From: Caldicellulosiruptoraceae bacterium PP1
Lineage (GTDB): Bacteria > Bacillota > Thermoanaerobacteria > Caldicellulosiruptorales > Caldicellulosiruptoraceae
Direction of reading: 5' to 3'
Assembly (NCBI GenBank): GCA_041320695.1
Contig: JBGGOQ010000003.1
Coordinates: 1-64,000, forward strand
DNA: 64,000 bases
Notes under the pieces: generated by a model
What the model was told of the DNA's origin: nothing
Seen by the model: only the letters and a program-made list of their open reading frames with translations
Databases searched by the model: none
Program-made: the position numbers and the translations under genes
Shown: one piece after another, positions 62,508-64,000 of the stretch
Layout: each line of letters opens with the position of its first letter
Numbering within the stretch: position 1 is the first letter of the stretch

Positions 62508-64000
62508 TTAAATTTTTATTATTTTATCATTTAAAAATACATAAAAAGCTTTTTCAAATTTTATAATATCATCTTTTACATAATTTTCAATATTAAAGTC
62601 AAACACACCCACTCTATACTTTCTTTGAATCTGTTTTATATTATTTACTTCGAAATTTTCTATATCCTTTATTTGATATACTCTATTTTTTATTTCATTT
62701 TTCTCGGTTTCATTGAATACAAGCTCATCTGGAAGATATTCTTCTGGTAAATTTCTTAGTATGTCATATCGAAATATGTTCTTTAGTTCTATTTGGTTAT
62801 CAAAGTAATTATTTGATTTTATAAAATTATACAACTGACTAATAAAAACTTTATTATTCTTATTTATATCAACTGCAATTGTTATCTTTTCAAAAAAATC
62901 AGAAGGTTTTTCCCTTTTAGATATTGCTTTTATTGTATATAAAAGAAGCCTTCTATTATATAATCTATCAACAAACTCTTCAATCTGCTTTAATCTATAA
63001 AGTTCATTGAAACTTATCGACTTTGTAGATATAACCTCATAGGGTGGGGTATCCCAATATTTTATGTTAAACTTTTCTACCTGTGAATCTATTTTGGTTC
63101 CTTTTAATACCTTCAAAAATCCAAGCTGAATTTCATCAGGAAAATAAAAATAAGTTTTATTAAATGACTCTTTGAATGATTGATAATCTTCATGTGGTAA
63201 TCCTGCAATTAAATCTAAATGAGTAATACATGTTGTATCTTGTAATAATTTTTTAAGGTTATTATCTACTTTTTCAAGGCTATATGTTCTATTTATCTCT
63301 TTTAATGTTTGTTCATTAAAACTCTGAAGCCCTATTTCAAGCCTAAAAAGACCTTTTTTTGAGTTATTTAGGCTTTTTATAATATCATCATTAAGTAAAT
63401 CTGGTGATATTTCAAAATGCACTTGTGTTGTTTTTGAATGAGTTTTGCAAAATTCAATAATTTTTATGCTCCTTTCAATATCAATATTAAAAGTTCTATC
63501 GACAAATTTTATAAGTTTTACTTCTTTTTCAAATAGAAATTTAAGTTCTTCAAAAACCTTTTCAATTGGAGCAAACCTAACACTTTTATCTAATGATGAA
63601 AGGCAATATGAACATCTAAAAGGACAACCTCTACTGCTTTCGTAGTAATATATTTTGTTTATATCAAGTATTTCATCTTTATATGCAAAAGGTAAATGTG
63701 ACAAATCAAATAATGGATAATCTTTTTTATTATACATATTATTATTTTCTTGGTAATTGTCTAAAAATTCTAATATTCTATATTCTCCTTCACCTCTTAT
63801 AATTTCATCAATATATTGTAATTTTGAAATATCATCAAAATAAACCTCTGGACCACCTAAAACAATATATATATTCTTATCAACCTTTTTTATTCCTTCT
63901 GCTAACTTTAATACATAGTTTCGATTCCATATATATGTTGATATAGCAACAATATCAGGCTTATATGAAAGGATATTATAAAGAACACTTTTAACATCTT
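62508..64000 (-). CDS. B12-binding domain radical SAM protein (5' end outside window)
   Basis: The frame stays open from the stop at 62508 to the right edge, so the N-terminus is missing and the first ATG (63737) is internal. The visible N-terminal part is a cobalamin-binding-like Rossmann domain ([43 protein letters not shown]). It is followed by the radical SAM motif CPFRCSYC and a barrel ([29 protein letters not shown]). The C-terminal 150 residues are the tail seen in DUF4080-type proteins. Members methylate or rearrange unknown substrates. No B12 synthesis gene is in the window. Confidence 0.9.
   Translation of the reverse strand, partial: DVKSVLYNILSYKPDIVAISTYIWNRNYVLKLAEGIKKVDKNIYIVLGGPEVYFDDISKLQYIDEIIRGEGEYRILEFLDNYQENNNMYNKKDYPLFDLSHLPFAYKDEILDINKIYYYESSRGCPFRCSYCLSSLDKSVRFAPIEKVFEELKFLFEKEVKLIKFVDRTFNIDIERSIKIIEFCKTHSKTTQVHFEISPDLLNDDIIKSLNNSKKGLFRLEIGLQSFNEQTLKEINRTYSLEKVDNNLKKLLQDTTCITHLDLIAGLPHEDYQSFKESFNKTYFYFPDEIQLGFLKVLKGTKIDSQVEKFNIKYWDTPPYEVISTKSISFNELYRLKQIEEFVDRLYNRRLLLYTIKAISKREKPSDFFEKITIAVDINKNNKVFISQLYNFIKSNNYFDNQIELKNIFRYDILRNLPEEYLPDELVFNETEKNEIKNRVYQIKDIENFEVNNIKQIQRKYRVGVFDFNIENYVKDDIIKFEKAFYVFLNDKIIKI

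Noticed and set aside
1-64000. CRISPR array, tRNA or rRNA genes, complete IS or prophage
   Set aside because: No regularly spaced direct repeats, no tRNA cloverleaf, no rRNA-like GC-rich blocks and no transposase or phage gene were found.

Overview
The window is AT-rich DNA (roughly 30% G+C by eye) from an anaerobic, endospore-forming, low-GC Gram-positive bacterium, most likely a member of the Clostridia. The pointers are sporulation and germination genes (spoIIR with a sigma-F-like promoter, a gerA-type receptor operon, gerM), a clostridial-type apt-relA-dtd-hemZ cluster, a tungsten-type aldehyde:ferredoxin oxidoreductase with several ferredoxin clusters, and rubrerythrin-like proteins. The genus cannot be fixed from the sequence. 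No tRNA, rRNA, CRISPR array, prophage or complete insertion sequence was seen.

Layout. 1-3772: a very large secreted fibronectin type III protein that runs off the left edge, behind a sigma-D-like promoter. 3852-11177: a seven-gene minus-strand operon (apt, relA, dtd, MBL hydrolase, hemZ, a PflX-like radical SAM enzyme, mnaA) in which relA is cut by one in-frame TAA. 11246-16211: spoIIR and a germination receptor operon (small membrane gene, gerA, gerB, gerC with a CTG start). 16275-20340: plus-strand threonine/aspartate pathway (ACT regulator, hom, thrB, lysC with an internal beta-subunit start). 20343-26455: minus-strand block with gerM-rph-rdgB-yfcE in the order known from Bacillus, plus tagO and a lone cheR. 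26607-37761: pterin/tungsten cofactor region: mogA, a moaC-MOSC fusion, moaA, two moeA genes, the tungstate transporter tupABC, a Moco/tungsten-cofactor riboswitch, thiF, moaD, aldehyde oxidoreductase and its ferredoxin partner. 38009-39106: a GAF protein with a degenerate GGDEF-like tail.

39153-54323 is the fused S10-spc-alpha ribosomal protein cluster (rpsJ to rplQ, with secY, adk, map, infA and rpoA). It is complete except that rpmD (L30) is missing, and it is preceded by a structured leader of about 225 nt. 54626-64000 carries a two-gene rubrerythrin-like pair, a tandem-HD/HD-GYP protein, a two-component system, a methyltransferase, an M18 aminopeptidase, an Nramp transporter, a small Cys-rich protein and a B12-binding radical SAM protein that runs off the right edge.

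How it fits together: tungstate imported by TupABC is inserted into molybdopterin made by MoaA/MoaC/MoaD/MogA/MoeA and used by the aldehyde oxidoreductase. A cofactor-sensing riboswitch sits between the enzyme genes and the supply genes. The strongest points for a second look are the relA nonsense codon, the mid-operon riboswitch with its alternative pairing, the S10-operon leader, the loss of rpmD and the heavy use of TTG/GTG/CTG start codons.
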